Source of the DNA: Oscarella lobularis
Taxonomy: Eukaryota; Porifera; Homoscleromorpha; Homosclerophorida; Oscarellidae
Assembly: GCF_947507565.1 (NCBI RefSeq)
Contig: NC_089177.1
Span: 2,354,648-2,418,647 of the forward strand
DNA length: 64,000 nt
Direction of reading: 5' to 3'
The stretch's first letter is position 1. Each line of letters begins with the position of its first letter. The position numbers and the translations under genes are program-made. Shown piece after piece: positions 1 to 9,899 of this stretch. Under the pieces are notes generated by a model. It had not been told where the DNA came from and did not search any database. It saw nothing but the letters and a program-made list of their open reading frames with translations.

Positions 1-244
1 TCTGATTTCCTGCTACTATAGCAGCTAATACGCGGAAATGATGACGATTCGGGCTTTCCAACCGTCAAAACGTACCACCGCTTTTTTTCAGTCTATACAA
101 CGCGAGAGAGAAGGTAACAAAGCAACGGGGACTTGCGGAAAGACTCCGGTCTACAGGCCGGTGGCTTACCATTTTCTGCCAGTCTTTCTTGAAACGGTGC
201 TCTTTTCCAGCACCTAAACTATACAAGGTTAGAAAGCCCTCCAT
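1..244 (-). CDS. DOK-like PH-domain adaptor, 5' end only (runs off left edge)
   Basis: Two exons of a gene on the minus strand that continues beyond base 1. Exon 1 (244 to 170) starts at an ATG and reads MEGFLTLYSLGAGKEHRF; a GTAAGC donor follows. Exon 2 (92 to 1) follows an AG acceptor and reads TEKKRWYVLTVGKPESS, the start of a PH domain. Both exons are open and very similar to the first two exons of the complete adaptor at 5330-6761, and similarity continues upstream of the ATG to about 357. It is therefore a paralogue or recent segmental copy. Whether it keeps a PTB domain and tail cannot be seen. Inferred role by family: membrane-recruited scaffold for tyrosine-kinase signalling. It could also be a 5' fragment only. 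Confidence 0.6.
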
Positions 245-357
245 ATAGCGCCTTTAGCCGGAATGATTTAACCCCGGAGTGATTCCGGGTTCACTGTGTC
301 ACGGCCTCTCCCACATTCCTTAGCACTCGTGCCCGGATAGTTTATAAATGATTTAAT
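1..357. repeat. Segmental duplication of 6521-6850
   Basis: Bases 1-357 align over most of their length with 6521-6850: exon 2, intron 1, exon 1 and about 100 bp of upstream sequence of a DOK-like gene. Small indels and substitutions separate the two copies, and both reading frames are intact. This is direct sequence similarity; the direction and age of duplication are not determinable here. Confidence 0.8.
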
Positions 358-2060
358 TACTCCAGTCCGAAAAGCATCCATTAGGCTAATCGCAGGCTGA
401 GCGTACAAGATCAAGTTGCAAACATTTTATTTCGTACACACACAGTACATACATGGTACTCATGCAGAAACCTATTCTAAGTGTCCAGCGTATTTTTCCA
501 TTCTTCTTATTGTCCTTTCGTCGCCGTTCTTTCTTCCGGCCCTTCTGCACGTCTTCCTCAATCGTTTTTCTTCTGCCGTCTTTGTCTTCATCGATCGTTT
601 CTTCTATCTTCATGCAGCGCGACCTAAAAATTAACTATTAGTCACTGCCAAATTATCGTTGTACGTACCTTTTGATTTGCGTCCGTATTAGCGTTACCCG
701 AGTTACACCACGGGGAGGTTCGGACGCTTCGTAACTCAAGGCAGCCACCGCAAAGCAATGGCCACCCGTTCCAAAAAGTTTCGGGCGAGTTTTGACCTCA
801 TAGGCCACCTCAGCCAGTATCCGCCTGGACGAGTAGTCGGCCCCTAATACCGAGTCCCCCGGCGCGACGATACCTGACCACATTGGTAAGCCGAAGCTAA
901 GAACCAGGGCTTTTGAGGTGGAGAGCGGCTGACTACCGTTTGTAGGAGTCGACAGGAAAGGACGTGCAATGCCCAGATCGAATTCTCCTGAGCCAGATCA
1001 TCCGCAATCTAATCGTGCCAGTTGGTGAGATAAGTGCCGGCAACCAGACCGCTTGCGACACCCCCTCCGAGCCGTGCCCACTCTGCCTAACGCAGGCCGT
1101 GCTCGTTTGGCAACAATAAGACATGTAGGCGATCATTCTGCTCAGTGCGTGAACCGAGGCCGAAGCCCCCCATCGCCCTGCTTAAAGGCTCCGGCACGGG
1201 ATTAATCCGTGGGCCACGCTGATCCAACGATCCAGACTGCCTTTTGCCGATCTCCCGAGCCAGTCCGTCAAGGATGAGACGCAGATTGCTCCACGCCGCA
1301 CCCACCCTAGGCCGCAACTGAAGAAGAATCGGTGTGCACTTCGCTTTTGTACCGCGTAGCTCCGCCCAGCGCGCCCATTGGTCCGTTGGGGTCACGTTGG
1401 GCTCATCTAGCACTCTGGTTGGTTCCTTCGAATAGGTGCGATTTTTCAATGACGGTTGGACTGTTGATTGCGTCATGATCATGGTCAGCAATTCTATTCT
1501 TGACACTGAATGATGCAAGATTTCTCGCCTCAAGTTCAAGATGGCGTACGATCACCTTTCTTCTTCTTCTTCTTCGCAGTTTCGTCTTACGTTTCGCTGT
1601 ACATTAACGTCAATCGGCTTTTCGCGGACTTGTCGAACGGCCCGGACATCGTGAACAAACACGTGATCGAAGCAGAACGTGGCGCATGGCGTAGACGAAG
1701 AAAACGGCCGATTTCGGCAACGACGACGGCGCGGGAGCCAACAACAATGCTAATTACAGAGTAGGTGAGCGTATGGGCGATCGGATGCCCGTTTTTCACG
1801 ATGAAAAAGGCGATTCGTCCGCTTGGACGTCGCCGATCATTTTCGCTTGGTTTTTTTGCAGCGATTACATCCGAGAAGCGCTTCTCAATCGATAACTCAG
1901 GCTGAAGTTCGAAGAAACCGTGTGAATATTAGAACAGGTACGTTTTGGAGCCCCCCTGAATCAATTAGCGCATTTTCTTCGCGAATTTTGACTCGCACGA
2001 ACCGTTTGACCGCTCGGGGTTGTTATACTAGCGTATTAGAGTCGATCTAGCGCGTTTCGT
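358..2060. other. Gene-poor stretch, no supported gene
   Basis: No reading frame in this stretch looks like a known family. An open frame near 1579-1761 follows a good pyrimidine tract and AG, and an overlapping frame at about 1770-1890 is protein-like in composition, but neither can be joined to other exons. The moderately GC-rich block at about 650-1480 has several open frames on the minus strand with no recognisable domain; it may be a decayed mobile element, but nothing in the sequence proves this. Confidence 0.4.
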
Positions 2061-2074
2061 TGGAAATCCGTGAG

Positions 2075-2600
2075 GTCACGATTTTTAGCATCCCACACGG
2101 TTTTCGGTCGTTGGGTCACCTCTCCGATTTTCGACATCTCCTTATAAAACGGGGGGATTGGTTGCAAGTTTGACTCTGCGGTGCCAAATTGACCTCACGC
2201 CTTCAATTTTGGCTAATAATAATTGGGTATTTTTAGTTGGTTGATACTGTATCACCACATGGATTCGTTCCCTTCTCCACAACGTTTCTTCAGTAGGGGA
2301 AAAGACGAGGTAACAAAACGGCACGAGTGAATGCCACAGATAATAGAGGAGGAGTCATAGTCTATGCAGTAGACGCATGGTGGAGTCATACCTCTACGAT
2401 CTACGGCTTTACAGAAACCATGAGCTACAACAGAAACCATGAGCTGTATGTAGCTCATGGTTTTAGGTGAATTTTGGGTCACCTCTCCGATCTGCAACAT
2501 TCTTGCGTAAAAGATATTTTATTTCTTATCTTTTTGACCTCTCAAGGTCAAATGGACTTCACGCAGCATATTTTGGCTAATATGTGGCATTATTGATACC
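2075..2600. repeat. Pair of diverged direct repeats
   Basis: The segments at about 2092-2235 and 2462-2600 share, in the same order, a 'gggtcacctctccgat' block, a 'tttgacctc' block, a 'cttcacgc/cctcacgc' block and an 'attttggctaat' block. This indicates two copies of a short interspersed element, or a local duplication, with the hairpin at 2415-2463 between them. No coding capacity is seen. Confidence 0.55.
2415..2463. repeat. Perfect 15-bp inverted repeat with internal third arm
   Basis: AAACCATGAGCTACA at 2415-2429 is exactly inverted as TGTAGCTCATGGTTT at 2449-2463. A further direct copy of the first 11 bases (AAACCATGAGC) lies in the loop at about 2434-2444, so the right arm could pair with either left arm. 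No gene is attached to it. Confidence 0.8.
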
Positions 2601-5010
2601 GGAAGCTCATAATTGAGGTCTCGGTATCTGCACCATAGTTTAGATAGATAGTACAGTACTGTATAGTTAAAAGACCCTACGTACTTTCTGATCTCTCCTT
2701 TGTAGACAGGACTGAAGAAGATGAAGATGAAGCTGACAAAGAGGTTGACCGTGGTCCCAACGTCCTCAGCAAGACGGGAGGTCCAAGAGACCCGGGGAAT
2801 TGTAACCTAATCAATAAGTTGCATTCCCCTAAACTGCTTAGAGGCCTCCGTGGCAAGAGACCATAACTTCTAAACTGCCACCTCTCCTGGGCAAGAGCAG
2901 AAAAAAGGCCCAACTCACATGGCATGCATCTCCTGAAGGAGCTATCATATGGTAGTCTCCCCAGGAGAACGATGCCTACATCACAAGTGCTCTCACCGTG
3001 CAAGCACACATTAGCTGTGGGGACTGCAGTGTCAGTCTCTCGCCGCATTGCGAAGCGTCAACGCCGAAGGGATGATACCTCCGGCAACAGGGGACGACCT
3101 AGGACGCTCGTCCCGCCTATTGCGAAGGAAAGAGAAGATCAGACGATAGAAATTTTAATTTTTTGAGTATTTATTTGAATAAAATTTGCTATAATTTTGT
3201 TTACTTCATAAAAAATGCGAAGGAACTGCGTGCAATCGCGTGGGACTCGCAGTACCGAGTCAACGGAACGCGCGCGCGGGCTGGGGAGTTCAACGGGCAA
3301 TCGCGTGGCACGCGCGCGCGCATCAGTACGAGGAAACGCGAGAGGAGCGTCGGACTCACGCCACAGAGGTAACACAAGACGCGCGCGTTCATGGACGACT
3401 CCCCACTCCTGTCTCCATTACCTGGAGATCAAGAGAAAAAAAAGCATGCAACTGCCATGCACTATTCAAAACGATCAAAACATGCAAAGGTCTTTTTCTC
3501 GTATTCTTTCTTCTTCTTCCTTCATTTCACCTGCAATAGAGTGTCAGTGAAAAATGACACAATGACTGAAAACACTTACCTTATTGACGCTTTCAGCCTA
3601 ATTTGAATTCTTATAGGAATTGTACTCTAAAAAGAAAAACAAATTAATAAAGTCATAAATAAAATGAAAACCTGCAAAAAAACGTGAATAAAAAATCTGC
3701 AAAACCTGTGAAAAACAAAAACCTGCAAAATAAAAGAAAAACCTGTGGAGAAAATAAAAAACCTACTAAACTACCCTGAAAAGGAAAAGCAGGCAAGTGA
3801 TAGAAAACCTAGATTACCTTATAAATCCATTGACCTAAAATATGCCTATATTCTAATCAACCTAAATTACCTAAAAATCCATTGAAAAATGGTCTAAAGC
3901 ACGTGGCGGCTGCTAGCTAAGCATGAAAGGGGGAAGGAGCTACAAGCCTACTACATAAACCGCCCTACCCTACTAGCAGCCACCAACTAACTCTTAGTGC
4001 AAAGGGAGAGGACCCATGCAAACTAACGTAGTCGCCGTGGTGATGCAAACCGAGCACGTAAGGAAGAGACTGCCATTACATAACGCCTAAATGTTGTCCC
4101 GCTACACTCCCTGCAACGTACACAATTGGGCTTCATGCGCTGCAACGACCACCAGCCCTCACTCGCGAACCCCAACCCGCCCTCGATTAGACTTCTGGAA
4201 ACCAAACCTAATGATTAGACTGTTGGAAATTTTCTATGCCCACGAGCGCGGGCAGTGGCATCGCAGGCAGTCCGCGCCGTATACGTCACAGAAAGCCCCG
4301 CCCCTTAGGTGCACGCCTACACCACTGGGGGCCCCAATTAAGGGTTGCGAACCTGTTCGTCGTGTTGGCCTCGTGGCATTCTTTTGCTCTCTTTCGTCGC
4401 CAAACTAGAGAAAAAGAAGAAGGAAATGAAACGAATCGAATTGCGAGTGCACGCGATGAGGGATCGCCTAAAGGCGAGGGGATTACGCGCGTCGTCACGT
4501 CCGCGTCACGTCACCGCGCGTCGCGAAAAACGCCGTCGGAGAGTAGAAACAGCCACACGCGGATCGCTTCGACGCTCTTCGCCGTTCTACCAGGGATATA
4601 TCCCTGGTTCTACGCGCCGCGAGACGGACACGATAACGCGCCGCGCGCGGACGAAGCTAGCAAACGTACGCTGTTCAGTGCTCTTACCAATTGGCCTTTA
4701 GGAATCGGAGCTGCACGAGCCTCGCAGCAGCAAAGAAGTCGCTGAGATGAGCGTGCGAGAGGCGAGAGTGTGTGGTCCTCTGTGTTCACCGAAGACAAAG
4801 AGACACTTTTTAGACTAACCCGGACACTAAGGCGACCAATAGCGAAGAGCGCATGTGCTCACGTGAAAAACGAGCAGATTAAATAGAGTTCATATCACGT
4901 GTTAGGTTTACACTCAAATTTAAATGAGCAATCCACTCGATAGCTGGAAGTGCACATGACACAAATCGTGGTTAGTATGGCAGATACAAAACCATAAACA
5001 ACCCTGCGCT
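2601..5010. other. Gene-poor stretch with A-rich and hairpin repeats
   Basis: No supported coding region. Visible structure: CG-rich runs of CGCG around 3265-3330; A-rich tandem-like 'aaaacctgcaaaa' units at 3665-3770; short repeats of 'cctaaattacc...atccattga' at 3815-3885; an imperfect inverted repeat (arms at about 3903-3916 and 3973-3984, GGCTGCTAG/CTAGCAGCC); and a CG-rich block at 4440-4720 with open frames in several phases and no recognisable protein. Confidence 0.4.
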
Positions 5011-5160
5011 TCAAGTTGCTAACGACAGATCACCATCCGCCGTATTTACCGTTTGCCGTGCTATTCGTTTTCGCAACCAAACGACAGTTATCACAATACC
5101 AAATATTAGAATTAGAGCGGCAGCTGGAATTCCGACAAGAACAAGAGTCGACGTATTCAT
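5011..5160 (-). CDS. Possible 49-aa single-pass membrane micro-protein or last exon
   Basis: From the ATG at 5160 the minus strand encodes 49 residues ending at TGA (5013-5011). The product starts MNTSTLVLVG, has a strongly hydrophobic stretch (about residues 5-28, containing PAAALILIFGIVI), then a basic stop-transfer sequence WLRKRIAR and a short polar tail. Eight bases upstream of the ATG a good acceptor (pyrimidine tract then TGTCCAG, exon from 5168) suggests it may be the terminal exon of a type I membrane protein. It lies just downstream of the adaptor gene on the same strand, but the phase does not fit that gene's exon 4. The helix-plus-basic-flank pattern is what raises it above chance; no family is recognised. 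Confidence 0.35.
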   Translation of the reverse strand: MNTSTLVLVGIPAAALILIFGIVITVVWLRKRIARQTVNTADGDLSLAT

Positions 5161-5329
5161 GCCACCTTCTGGACACAAAGGAAATTAAAACAGTGTAAAG
5201 AGGATCAATTGAGGACAGCGATATTACGTGTACTGTATTGTTCTTAGAGCTATGGTCTACTCCGCGTTGTACCGCAGTCTCGAGTCAAAGTCCGCACATT
5301 AATTAGCTAAATAACTGTACTTTTTATCC

Positions 5330-6761
5330 TCACTTTTCATACGGCTCGGGCTCGGGCAGCGGCTCGGGCAGCGGCTCGGGCAGCGGCTCGGGCAGCGGCT
5401 CGTAGAGCGGCTCGTAGAGCGGCTCGTAGAGCGGCTCGTAGAGCGGCTCGTCGTGCATCGGTTCGTAGAGCGGCTCGTGCATTGTCATCGGTTCGTAGAG
5501 CGGCTCGTGCATTGGCATCGGTTCGTAGAGCAGCGGCTCGCTTTGATGTCGGTGACGTCGTCGAAGCGTTGGGGATTCGTAATGATCATCCGTTGTGCCG
5601 TTCCTTTGCAGTGGCTCATAGTGAAAAGTAGGCTACACACGAATTTAGCAGACGAACAAGTCCGAGGCTGAGTTAATTTACCTTTGGAAGAGTCGCCATC
5701 TTTTTGTTATCATTAGGCAGTTCTTCGCAATTCGCCAGACTCGGAGTACTTTGCGAGAGCACAAGCGTCTTTTGCTGCAATCTTTTTATAATCGCTTCTA
5801 CAAGATCATAGATTTTTTGAGCGTCCTTGCGCAAAGTTCTAAAGACGATCTTTTCCTTTGCCGTTTGGCAATGGCTAAACGTGGAGACAGAGATTCGGAA
5901 TTGCTAATAAGACCGGCAGTACATTCGCGAACGCCTCTTATCCGGACGCCTCAGACCCGGGCACGCTTGTATCTCACGAATAAGAGGCGTCCGAGTATAT
6001 ATACCTACCTACCTACCTACCTACCTATCTACCTACATCTACACCTACCTATTGGCCACAAAGCTAAATCCAACAGAACAGCAGCTGTAATTCTCAATGT
6101 CGCAAAAAGACCACGATTTGAGCTGCTTGGTTTTGGCTGCTTGCAAAGTGACTTCTTTTTCGGAAACGAATAGCATGCATTTTCCGCTAAAACGAAGAGC
6201 TGGAGCAGGGCTTACATTGACCGCGTAATGACCTAAGTAGAAACGATTCTGATACGTTTATTGACAGATTTCAACCGTTGCCGTGTATGATCACCTTCAA
6301 CTACTGCTTTCCGCCTCACCGGAACAGGCGGAGAGAAAACCGATTTTGCGATAAGCGGCTTTATAGTCTCAACCCATAATTTGCTGTCTCCCGGCGATTC
6401 GCACTTGAATGTGCACACGGTTGTGTTATAGACAATGCAAAATGTATCCTCGGTCGTTTGGTAGACGGTACTTAGAATCGCCAGGGGCAAGGAGCCCTTC
6501 TGTTTTTCGCCCTTTACCTCTGATTTCCTGCTACTGTAGCAGCTAATACGCGGAAATGATGATGACTTGGGCTCTTCAACCGTCAAAACGTACCACAACT
6601 TTTTTCCAGTCTAATTAGACACCAGAGCGGATTCAGGAGAAACGGGGACTGCCGCGGTCTCTACAGTACAGGTGCCGGTGGCTTACCATTTTCTTCCAGT
6701 CTTTCTTGAAACGGTGCTCTTTTCCAGCACCTACACTATACAAGGTTAGAAAGCCCTCCAT
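5330..6761 (-). CDS. DOK-like adaptor (PH + PTB) with YEPM/YEPL repeat tail
   Basis: Five predicted exons (6761-6687, 6610-6295, 6232-6049, 5874-5682, 5632-5330) give about 356 residues with all phases matching. Residues about 1-115 form a PH domain (MEGFLTLY at the start, SKLWVETIKPL at its end). Exons 3-4 form an IRS/DOK-type PTB domain (ALRFSGKC, SWSFCDIENYS, KIYDLVEAIIKRL), aligned piece by piece with the two neighbouring paralogues. The PTB lacks the RRCNTGEG-type signature of its sisters and reads SHCQTAKE there. Exon 5 is a tail with about ten tyrosines: YEPL, YESP, three YEPM, four more YEPL, then four PEPL and a final PYEK. By family knowledge, DOK/IRS adaptors bind phosphorylated receptors through PTB and recruit SH2 proteins through tail pY motifs; YxxM is the PI3K p85 motif. 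Intron 3 carries an ACCT microsatellite. Confidence 0.8.
5339..5535 (-). repeat. 12-bp coding minisatellite (YEPL/PEPL units)
   Basis: A tandem array with a 12-bp period (plus-strand unit resembling ggctcgtagagc or ggctcgggcagc) lies inside the last exon of the adaptor gene. Because 12 is divisible by three, unit gain or loss changes the number of tyrosine motifs without a frameshift. Distal units encode PEPL instead of YEPL through TAC to CCC changes, so the array grades from tyrosine-bearing to tyrosine-free. Confidence 0.9.
5928..6040. repeat. Inverted repeat and ACCT microsatellite in intron
   Basis: Arms 'cgaacgcctcttatccg' (5928-5944) and 'cgaataagaggcgtccg' (5977-5993) are near-perfect inverted repeats around a roughly 30-bp loop; a run of (acct)n follows at 6003-6040. 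Both lie in intron 3 of the adaptor gene. This may be a small hairpin element or MITE remnant. Confidence 0.7.
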
Positions 6762-6933
6762 ATGCGTTTTTAGAGTGATTCCGGGTTCACGAGCCTCTCC
6801 CACATTCCTTATTGCACGCGAGCCCGGATAATCTATAAATGATCTAAAATTTGATTAACTAACGTTGGCTCTGTTGTAAGAGAGTGCTAAACTGTTCACG
6901 TAAACATGCAGGCATGGTACAGGTTTAACTAAC

Positions 6934-8498
6934 CTAACAAAACTCGACGTAGTCTTCTTCATTGTCATCTTCTTCTTCTGCCACTGCCTTTTCATCAGAT
7001 TGGGAAGACCGTAGCGGCTGGTAAACTGACTCTGATTTTGATTGCAATGGCATATAGTTGCTGGATGATTGACTGTCGGTTCTTGAAGATCGCGAGTCGT
7101 TGCTTCCCTGCCGCCGCCGCAATGGCTCATACTTACCATCGCTACTAACAGAGCACTTCTTCCATTCCAACTCGACAATCTCGCCGTCGTCAACAGCTTC
7201 GGATAAACTGGCCATACCCTATAACACTCCAAATGTATACGTTGTTTTTCAGTTTGTACACTTCTTTACCCGTCCCAAATTGTGCTTTGTAGTGCCTGGT
7301 TCTTCGAAACTACGTGTACGTTCATGGGAAGAGGCAATCGCTTCCGAACACTTTCTGACGTTGTCGTAGATCTGTATCGCTTCACTCCCCAATGTCGTAA
7401 AGACAAACAAACCCTCGCCGGTGTTGCAACGCCTATCATAGTTACGGGGATAAACTTTTGCTGTATACGGACGGATCTTCAACTGCACCTTCCAGCTTCA
7501 AAGCTGAATTCGCTCGTTTTGCACGAGTATCTTCGGATGAATTGGTACGGCCACGTTTCGACTACTTCATCGTTTTGTGGGTCAACAATGGAAATTCCTC
7601 GTTTTGATATTCGCAATTCGCATCGGCCGCTGAATTTCAACTTGGAGCCGGGGCAGAAGAAGACAGTAAAACGATCTACTGAGCCAAGTCAAATCGGTGT
7701 TCTCAAAATTATGGAGTGGGCTCAGTCTCACCAATATTTGAACGATCTGAAGGGATTGAGCCAACCGAATAGGACTTTTTCACATTAGGCGTTGGACGAG
7801 GTGGCGGAGGCGGAGCGGGTGCAGACCCTTTGAGAGCTTTCGTCCATTCTTTAGCTTCTTCAGTGGAAAAACATTCGAAAATGTAGACAATTCGATCGCA
7901 CGCAATTTGAATATTATTTGGTCGATCTTTATCCGGATCAACGCCTGAGATGTTGCTCAGAGAAAGCGTCGCCTTCGGCTTCTTGGCCTGGTGAAAAGTG
8001 AAGGCATCTTTGTAGCAATCGAATTCCAATTGCGGTGTCGAATTACTGCCGCGTCGTTTGAGAACGTACCACAACTTCTCTCCAAACTATACGAAGGCAA
8101 AGACAATCCGTATCCAATCAGTTAATTAATTAAAGCCAACACAGAAAAATGTCTAAGTTGAGAAGACGTATTCTCTATTCTCTATTATGGACTAACAGGG
8201 GCCTCAAATAGCCACCTAATTAATTTATCTGGTCCATAGTCCAAACACGACTGGCTCGGGCCACTCCCTATCAAATGAGGCATGATGGTGGTCTACATCT
8301 GGTACTAAAACGGCCTGCAGGATCTCCGTAATGGTCTTTCTATAATATTACGTACAGGGCAAACAGATGATTCAGTCTTACTATTTTTCTCGTGATGTTT
8401 TCATGCTTAGTTGTCGCCGCAACCGCAGCGTCTTGCCTCGATCGTGTACTATTCAACTTTAGCCAACCGCTTTTTAAGAATTCGACCGTGTTGGTCAT
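6934..8498 (-). CDS. DOK-like adaptor (PH + IRS-type PTB)
   Basis: Five predicted exons (8498-8382, 8086-7732, 7675-7489, 7432-7270, 7218-6934) join in phase to 368 residues. The PH domain spans about residues 7-135 (FLKSGWLKLN at the start, EEAKEWTKALKG at the end), followed by a proline run. The PTB domain covers about 158-270: RFTVFFC, LKFSGRCELRIS, ETWPYQFIRRYS, FEAGR, then RCNTGEGLFVFTTLG, the hallmark second half of DOK/IRS PTBs. The tail has KYEPL, NYMPL, VYQPL and DYVEFC plus a serine-rich and acidic stretch. Inferred role: cytoplasmic docking protein downstream of receptor tyrosine kinases. It shares a 97-bp head-to-head intergenic region with COX18. The start was chosen because exon 1 supplies the first PH strand. 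Confidence 0.88.
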
Positions 8499-8595
8499 GA
8501 TGAACCGAGCGGAGATCCGGCGAACGTCAGACGACCGGACAGTCCGTGCTTTCCGAGCTGCTTCCGTCTTCGGCCAAACCAGCGCGCGCGCTAGC
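8499..8595. promoter_or_regulatory. Bidirectional promoter, DOK-like / COX18
   Basis: Only 97 bp separate the minus-strand adaptor ATG (8498) from the favoured COX18 ATG (8596). No TATA box is obvious. If COX18 started at upstream in-frame ATGs, the two 5' ends would overlap. Confidence 0.5.
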
Positions 8596-9546
8596 ATGTA
8601 CAAATGCGTTTCAAGACGGTTTCTCCCTATCCAAAGCGCAGCAATTCGAAAAGCGTCAGTAGCGTCGACGTCGAACGCAACCGACCCGACGCCCTGGCTT
8701 CTCATCCCGCCCGATTTCCCCCCCATCGCACTCGCGCAGACAATGTTCGAAAGCGTTCACGCCCTCCCAATGCCCTGGTGGGCAACGATCGTCTCGACGA
8801 CAATCGTCCTCCGATCGATCGTCACCCTACCGCTCGCCATCCACCAGAACCGCATCACGGCGAAAATCGCCGCGCTCGCACCGACGGCGAAGGAATACTC
8901 GGACGCCGTGCGTCATCGCGTCGTCGTCGCGTGTCGACGCGCGAATCTGCCGGCGTCCGAGGCAAATCGGCGCTACAGAAAAGAGCTACGCGCGGCGCTC
9001 GGCTCGCTGTATCGTGCCGAAGGCTGCAGCCCGTGGCGCGTCGCGATTCTGCCGTGGATTCAGTTGCCGCTTTGGATCGCGCTCTCGCTCGGCTTGCGGA
9101 ACGTTTGCGGCGCCTATCCGGGCGTCGTCGCCGACTCCGCGCTCGTCGGGGAGGGAATTCTCTGGTTCAGTGATCTCGCCGCGCCCGATTCCTATTGGAT
9201 ACTCCCCGTCGCGCTGGGCGTGTCGAATTTGGCGAATATTCAGCTGAACGTTTTGCGTCGGAAAAAGGGAAGCGTGCCGTCGCGTTTTAGTCGCATTCTG
9301 ACGAATTCGTTTCGTGTCTTGACCGTTGGGATGGTCTACGTTGCCGGACACGTTCCCGCCGCGCTCTCCCTCTATTGGGTGACGTCGAGCGCGTTTGGAC
9401 TGGTGCAAAACGTTGCGTTTAAATTTCCCGCCGTTCGGCGGTTGCTACGGATACCAAAAGCGCCTGGCGATTTGGAGCGCCCGTTTCGAGATATTCGACT
9501 GCGGTTGAGGGAGGGAATGCAAGAGTTTTTGGAGAAGCAAAGGTGA
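8596..9546 (+). CDS. COX18: Mitochondrial inner-membrane insertase COX18 (Oxa1/YidC family)
   Basis: A single uninterrupted exon encodes about 316 residues. After a basic, serine/alanine-rich N-terminus typical of a mitochondrial presequence, the protein shows the COX18 landmarks in order: MPWWATIVSTTIVLRSIVTLPLA (first membrane segment), the loop ending GSLYRAEGCSPWR, ILPWIQLPLWIALSLGLRN, GILWFSDLAAPDSYWILP, ALSLYWVTSSAFGLVQN, and a C-terminal RDIRLRLREGMQEFL. COX18 exports the C-terminal tail of COX2 across the inner membrane during cytochrome oxidase assembly. The frame stays open upstream to 8392, but the ATG at 8596 gives the most normal presequence. No introns, unlike most neighbours. 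Confidence 0.92.
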   Translation: MYKCVSRRFLPIQSAAIRKASVASTSNATDPTPWLLIPPDFPPIALAQTMFESVHALPMPWWATIVSTTIVLRSIVTLPLAIHQNRITAKIAALAPTAKEYSDAVRHRVVVACRRANLPASEANRRYRKELRAALGSLYRAEGCSPWRVAILPWIQLPLWIALSLGLRNVCGAYPGVVADSALVGEGILWFSDLAAPDSYWILPVALGVSNLANIQLNVLRRKKGSVPSRFSRILTNSFRVLTVGMVYVAGHVPAALSLYWVTSSAFGLVQNVAFKFPAVRRLLRIPKAPGDLERPFRDIRLRLREGMQEFLEKQR

Positions 9547-9899
9547 TCTATACTGTTCGCATAGCGGATTGCATAAAATTGACATTGATCAATACGAACT
9601 CGTGCTTTTGTTCGGTTGTAGAGGTGAAAGGTTATCTTATTTCTATAAGGAAGTCTGTTGTAGGACTGTTCCATGGCTGTTCCGGGTTTCTCTCACCCAG
9701 TCGTGTGCTGTGATGGATCTTTTATTGGTTAGGTAGACGAAAACGTTTGGCGAAGGTTATTGACGTAAGTTGCTACAAAACGTCAAGAGTCGTGGATTCA
9801 ATGTAAGTGTACATCACGTGAGTTGACAAATCTCCTACGTCACTGTAGTCTGCTGTTCGTCGTTACGCGCTCTTCACCGACTGCGGCTGGCCGCAGCCC
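9547..9899. other. Intergenic, nothing recognisable
   Basis: The interval runs between the COX18 stop and the next adaptor start. It presumably holds the COX18 3' UTR and the promoter of the downstream gene; an 'atcacgtgagttgac' E-box-like CACGTG lies near 9815. No coding or repeat structure is evident. Confidence 0.5.

Noticed and set aside
1087-1539. 150-codon minus-strand frame suspected to be a retroelement protein
   Set aside because: No reverse transcriptase, gag, integrase or other motif can be seen and no flanking repeats were found; left as unassigned.
1770-1890. 40-codon frame MGDRMPVFHDEKG... in the gene-poor region
   Set aside because: Plausible composition but no supporting splice partners, promoter context or recognised family.
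5341-5530. Regular short repeats resembling a CRISPR array
   Set aside because: The period is 12 bp with no spacers, it lies in a coding exon, and the genome is eukaryotic.
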